Source: an uncultured Eubacteriales bacterium
Lineage (GTDB): Bacteria; Bacillota_A; Clostridia; Christensenellales; Aristaeellaceae
Direction of reading: 5' to 3'
Length of the DNA stretch: 8,915 nucleotides
Assembly: GCA_900553645.1 (NCBI GenBank)
Contig: USEE01000042.1
Coordinates: 1 to 8,915, forward strand
Under the pieces are notes generated by a model. The model was not told where the DNA came from. It saw only the letters and a list, made by a program, of their open reading frames with translations, and did no database searches. Below, piece by piece: positions 5,597 to 8,915 of this stretch (positions within the stretch are counted from its first letter, which is position 1; each line of letters opens with the position of its first letter). The translations under genes were made by a program, and so were the position numbers.

Positions 5597-6688
5597 ATGC
5601 TGACATTCCTTGAAAACTTTTCGGCGCTCACATGGCAGATGGTCGTTATGTGGATTATCGGCGGCGTGCTGATATTCCTGGCTATAAAAAAAGAGATGGA
5701 ACCCTCGCTGCTTTTGCCTATGGGCTTTGGCGCGATACTGGTCAACCTGCCCAATTCGGGCGCGGTTGAGGTACTGGAGACGCTCTACAACGCGGGTATA
5801 AGCAACGAACTGTTCCCGCTGCTGCTGTTCATCGGCATCGGCGCGATGATCGACTTCGGGCCGCTGCTTTCCAATCCCAAGATGCTGCTTTTCGGCGCGG
5901 CGGCGCAGTTTGGCATATTTTTCACGCTGTCGGCCGCGTCGCTGATGGGATTTGATTTGCACGACGCGGCTTCGATTGCGATAATCGGCGCGGCGGACGG
6001 CCCCACGTCGATAGTGGTTGCGAACTATTTTAAGACCAAGTATCTGGGCGCGATAGTCGTTGCGGCGTATTCGTACATGGCGCTGGTGCCGATCGTGCAG
6101 CCCTTCTGCATAAAGCTGATTACCACCAAGGCCGAGCGCAAGATACGCATGAAGTACAATCCCAGTTCAGTATCCAAGACTACGCGCATACTGTTCCCGA
6201 TCCTGGTAACGGCAATCGCGGGGCTGGCCGCGCCCGCGTCGGTGGCGCTGATCGGCTTTTTGATGTTCGGTAATCTCCTGCGCGAATGCGGCGTGCTTAA
6301 CTCGCTGTCTGAGACCGCGCAGAAGGTGCTGGCCAACCTGATTACGCTGTTCTTAGGTATTACCGTGGGCGTGCGTATGCAGGCCGAATACTTCCTGCAG
6401 CCCGAAACGCTCATGATACTGGCGCTGGGGCTGGTGGCGTTCATGTTCGATACGTTTGGCGGCGTGCTGTTTGCCAAGCTGCTCAACCTGTTCCTGAAGG
6501 AGAAGATCAATCCCATGATCGGCGCGGCGGGCATATCGGCGTTCCCGATGGCTTCGCGCGTGGTGCACAAGCTGGGGCGCGAGGCCGACGACGGCAACTG
6601 GCTGCTGATGCACGCGGCGGGCGCTAACGTGGCGGGTCAGATCGCATCGGTAATCGCGGGCGGACTGATAATCGCGCTGGTACATTGA
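5597..6688 (+). CDS. oadB: Na+-transporting carboxylic acid decarboxylase, beta subunit (OadB/GcdB/MmdB family)
   Basis: This integral membrane subunit carries out the Na+-coupled decarboxylation of carboxybiotin, exporting Na+ as CO2 is released. The 363 residues form a multi-pass protein of normal family length. Signature blocks are GIGAMIDFGPLLSNP (80-94), IIGAADGPTSI (129-139), AYSYMALVPIVQP (157-169), GNLLRECGV (225-233), NPMIGAAGISAFPMASRV (305-322) and LLMHAAGANVAG (336-347). Spacing-matched equivalents of the Klebsiella OadB functional residues are all present: D203 as D134, Y229 as Y160, N373 as N305, G377 as G309, S382 as S314 and R389 as R321. A strong GGAGG at 5584-5588 precedes the ATG. 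The gene lies 30 bases after the 124-residue protein gene and 17 bases before oadG. No alpha (carboxyltransferase) or biotin-carrier gene is in the window, so the substrate (oxaloacetate, glutaconyl-CoA, methylmalonyl-CoA or malonate) is undetermined. The usual MGPNVAG reads AGANVAG here, a small departure. Confidence 0.94.
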   Translation: MLTFLENFSALTWQMVVMWIIGGVLIFLAIKKEMEPSLLLPMGFGAILVNLPNSGAVEVLETLYNAGISNELFPLLLFIGIGAMIDFGPLLSNPKMLLFGAAAQFGIFFTLSAASLMGFDLHDAASIAIIGAADGPTSIVVANYFKTKYLGAIVVAAYSYMALVPIVQPFCIKLITTKAERKIRMKYNPSSVSKTTRILFPILVTAIAGLAAPASVALIGFLMFGNLLRECGVLNSLSETAQKVLANLITLFLGITVGVRMQAEYFLQPETLMILALGLVAFMFDTFGGVLFAKLLNLFLKEKINPMIGAAGISAFPMASRVVHKLGREADDGNWLLMHAAGANVAGQIASVIAGGLIIALVH

Positions 6689-6705
6689 TTTGGGGAGGGC
6701 TAAAA

Positions 6706-6885
6706 ATGAGCAATATTGATAAGTTTCTGGCCACGTTGCCCATAATGGCGCAGGGCATGGGCGGCATATTCATAGTGATGCTGGTCATATTCCTGCTGAT
6801 ATACGTGCTGAACAAGGTTACGGCGGACAAGACCGCCCCCGCGCATGGCGGCGATTCCGACAGTGAATCGCATGTGCGCAGCTAA
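6706..6885 (+). CDS. oadG: Short OadG-type gamma subunit of the Na+-pump decarboxylase
   Basis: The gamma subunit anchors the decarboxylase complex and helps assemble the alpha subunit on the membrane. From the ATG at 6706 the protein has 59 residues: a short N-terminus, QGMGGIFIVMLVIFLLIY (16-33) as the single membrane helix with the family's GMGG entry, then a polar tail (NKVTADKTAPAHGGDSDSES) rich in acidic residues with two His. The tail His/Asp are reminiscent of the metal-binding C-terminus of Klebsiella OadG (inference). GGGGAGGG at 6692-6699 fixes the ATG at 6706; an upstream in-frame TTG at 6685 overlaps the oadB stop and has no ribosome site. It is shorter than most OadG proteins (about 80 or more residues), lacking a long proline-rich tail. 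It is the last gene of the operon, closed by the hairpin at 6900-6936. Confidence 0.82.
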   Translation: MSNIDKFLATLPIMAQGMGGIFIVMLVIFLLIYVLNKVTADKTAPAHGGDSDSESHVRS

Positions 6886-6899
6886 TTAATATAAGCAAA

Positions 6900-6943
6900 A
6901 CCGCGGCTTCCACCTGAACAAGATGGAAGCCGCGGTCTTTTAT
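6900..6943. terminator. Strong intrinsic terminator, probably bidirectional, between convergent oadG and alpha-galactosidase genes
   Basis: ACCGCGGCTTCCA (6900-6912) and TGGAAGCCGCGGT (6924-6936) form a perfect 13-bp stem with an 11-base loop. On the plus strand CTTTTAT follows. On the minus strand the GCAAAA before the stem reads as TTTTGC. It lies 14 bases after the oadG stop and 10 bases beyond the alpha-galactosidase stop, so it serves both genes. Confidence 0.9.
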
Positions 6944-6946
6944 GCG

Positions 6947-8915
6947 TTATACGCGCTTAAAGTGCCACATCTGGGAGAAGTCATCGCCGACCGTCCAGTC
7001 GATAATAAGTCCCATGTTCATCAGCGCCGCGCCGCTTATCACCTGACCGTTATCCACATTTTCGTAATGCGCGTCCGGGTCAAGTCCCGCAAGGCGCACG
7101 TTTATGTAGGCCTCCTCAGGCATTGCTTCGGGCTTATAGAACCATGCCACGAACTCGCTGCCGTCCTCGGCCACGGTCATCCACGCGGTGTACGGGCCGC
7201 TGAACGGGTCGAGCAGGCGGTAGAACCGGCCGTGCTGCACCAGCGCGCGCATGGATTTATACTGCTCTATCTGCTGCGCAACCTCGCAAAGTTCCTCCTC
7301 GGACAGGCGGCACAAGTTCAATTCGTACCCCAGGTTGAACGGGAACGCAACATGGCCGCGGAACGAGAGCGGTTCGGTGCGCTTGAGCTGTTCGTTGGGG
7401 CAGATCGACACATGCGAGGTGGTCATTACCGGCGGGTAGCACAGGCTGGTGCCGTACTGTATTTTCAGGCGGGCTTCCGCGTCGCTGTCGTCGCTGGCCC
7501 AGTTCTGCGGGAAGTACGCCAGCATACCGGGATCCATGCGCGCGCCGCCCGAGGCGCAATTTTCAAACAGTATGTTCGGGAAGCGCGACGTGATGCGCTC
7601 CACCACGTCGTACAGGCCCAGCACGTATCTATGCATCAGCTCGTCCTGCCTTTCGGGCGGCAGCGAGCAGGTGCCCGGCTCGGTCATGCGGCGGTTGCAA
7701 TCCCATTTGACGTATTCTATGTTGGCCGATTCCAGCACGCTGCATACGCTTTCGACTATGTAATCGCGCACTTCGGGGCGGCTGAAGTCCAGCATGAGCT
7801 GATGCCGCCATTCGGAACGCTTGCGATCCTCGACGTGTATGCACCAGTCGGGGTGCGCGCGGTACAGATCGCTTTCGGGCGAAATCATCTCCGGCTCGAA
7901 CCACAGGCCGAACTTCATGCCCAGCGCATTTATGTCGCGCGCGAGGCCGTCAAGGCCGTGCGGCAGTTTATGCTGCGCCACGTACCAGTCGCCCAGCGAC
8001 GAACGGTCGTTGTCGCGATGGCCGAACCAACCGTCATCCAGCACCAGCAGCTCCACGCCCACCTTGGCGGCCTTGCGCGCCATCTCCATGATCTTGTCGT
8101 GCGTGAAGTCGAAGTAGGCGGCTTCCCATGTGTTGAGCAGCACGGGGCGTTCACGGTCGCGCCATACTCCCCTGTACAGCCGCGTGCGGAACGCGTCGTG
8201 CAACTTCTGCGACATGCCGTTAAGTCCGTTCGGTGAATACGACATCACGGCCTCGGGCGTTTCAAACGTGTCGCCCGGATTCAGCAGCCACGAGAACATG
8301 AACGGGTTTATGCCCAGCTGCACGCGTGCACTCATGTACATATCGCATTCCACGCGCGCGACGAAATTGCCGCTGTAAACAAGACTCAGGCCGTACGCGT
8401 CGCCCTGCGTCTCGGTGGTGTCCTGCTGAACCAGCGCGATGAACGGGTTCTGCTGATGCGAGGATATGCCGCGCGTGCTGTCTATCGACGTCTCGCCGCA
8501 TTCCAGTTTGCGGCGCACTATGTGATGCTCGCGCAATGCCGTACCCGAGAGCTGAAGCATCTCATACGGCGCGTGCTTGAAGTCCATGCTGACGGACAGC
8601 GCGCTTTTGAGCGTGACGGGCGTGTCGCCGCCGTTTGCTATTTCGGCGCGGCGGGTTATCAGGCCGGTTTTCTCAAACACGGTGTAGTACAGCGCGACCT
8701 TGAGGCCGGATTTTGCGTCCTGCATATCAAGGCGCATGGTCGTGGCCTCGCCGTCCGTCTCGCAATAGAGCGATGGCATACCCTTGAGCGCAGGCTTGCC
8801 GGGGATGATTTCGTGGCCGGTATAGCGCAGGTCGGTCACACAGCTTCCCGCCGCATCGCGCAGGTCGAGCGCGGGCTTGCGGAAGTCGCTGGTGCCATAG
8901 GTGGGATATTCAAAC
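6947..8915 (-). CDS. GH36 alpha-galactosidase (5' end cut by window edge)
   Basis: This enzyme hydrolyses terminal alpha-1,6-galactose from melibiose, raffinose, stachyose or galactomannan. The frame is open from 8914 to a TAA at 6947-6949, giving 655 residues, and no start codon lies inside the window with a ribosome site. Visible residue 1 onward reads FEYPTYGTSDFR, typical of the N-terminal beta-sandwich. The catalytic barrel shows LLVLDDGWFG (288-297 region), GLWFEPEMISPESDL (336-350), YVKWDCNR with nucleophile D405, FENCASGGARMD (450-461) and WASDDSDA with acid/base D475. The two catalytic aspartates are 70 residues apart, as in Geobacillus AgaA (D478/D548). By that alignment about 73 N-terminal residues lie outside, giving a total near 728, the normal length. 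No signal peptide can be judged, but the family is usually cytoplasmic. No sugar transporter or regulator is visible on this side; they may lie beyond the right edge. Confidence 0.95.
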   Translation of the reverse strand, partial: FEYPTYGTSDFRKPALDLRDAAGSCVTDLRYTGHEIIPGKPALKGMPSLYCETDGEATTMRLDMQDAKSGLKVALYYTVFEKTGLITRRAEIANGGDTPVTLKSALSVSMDFKHAPYEMLQLSGTALREHHIVRRKLECGETSIDSTRGISSHQQNPFIALVQQDTTETQGDAYGLSLVYSGNFVARVECDMYMSARVQLGINPFMFSWLLNPGDTFETPEAVMSYSPNGLNGMSQKLHDAFRTRLYRGVWRDRERPVLLNTWEAAYFDFTHDKIMEMARKAAKVGVELLVLDDGWFGHRDNDRSSLGDWYVAQHKLPHGLDGLARDINALGMKFGLWFEPEMISPESDLYRAHPDWCIHVEDRKRSEWRHQLMLDFSRPEVRDYIVESVCSVLESANIEYVKWDCNRRMTEPGTCSLPPERQDELMHRYVLGLYDVVERITSRFPNILFENCASGGARMDPGMLAYFPQNWASDDSDAEARLKIQYGTSLCYPPVMTTSHVSICPNEQLKRTEPLSFRGHVAFPFNLGYELNLCRLSEEELCEVAQQIEQYKSMRALVQHGRFYRLLDPFSGPYTAWMTVAEDGSEFVAWFYKPEAMPEEAYINVRLAGLDPDAHYENVDNGQVISGAALMNMGLIIDWTVGDDFSQMWHFKRV

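Noticed and set aside
6923..8236. A 437-residue plus-strand open frame opposite the alpha-galactosidase
   Set aside because: The minus-strand frame has all GH36 catalytic motifs; the plus frame starts inside the terminator hairpin and is an open shadow caused by GC-rich codons.

Overview
The window looks like chromosomal DNA from a GC-rich anaerobic Firmicute, probably a gut-type Clostridia. The reasons are a membrane decarboxylase ion pump, an MtaA/UroD-like protein, a GHKL kinase/LytTR regulator pair, an alpha-galactosidase, strong Shine-Dalgarno sites, and coding that favours G/C at third positions yet uses ATA freely for Ile. This placement is inference; no rRNA or other marker gene is present.

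Layout. (a) 1-873, minus: a YitT-family membrane protein cut by the left edge, divergent from (b) 1081-2085, plus: a uroporphyrinogen-decarboxylase/MtaA-family protein ending in a hairpin terminator. Both have clear sigma70-type promoters in the 207-base gap between them. (c) 2178-4046, minus: a multi-pass sensor kinase with an AgrC-like GHKL core, divergent from (d) 4236-4955, plus: a LytTR response regulator. Their shared 189-base gap holds two divergent promoters and, almost midway between them, a 7-bp direct repeat around a 14-bp palindrome that is a good operator candidate. (e) 5192-6885, plus: a likely operon with its own promoter, coding for an unrecognised 124-residue lysine-free protein, an OadB-type beta subunit of a Na+-pumping decarboxylase, and a very short OadG-type gamma subunit, closed by a strong terminator that can work in both directions. 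(f) 6947-8915, minus: a GH36 alpha-galactosidase cut by the right edge.

How the genes work together. The kinase and regulator almost certainly form one two-component system; its signal and targets are not visible. OadB and OadG form the membrane half of a decarboxylase Na+ pump, but the carboxyltransferase and biotin-carrier subunits are not in the window, so its substrate cannot be named. The 124-residue protein is co-transcribed with the pump and is the most novel item here. The YitT, UroD-like and alpha-galactosidase genes show no obvious link to these units. No mobile element, CRISPR array, tRNA or rRNA was seen, and no gene-free stretch exceeds 300 bases (the longest, 4956-5191, is described under its features).
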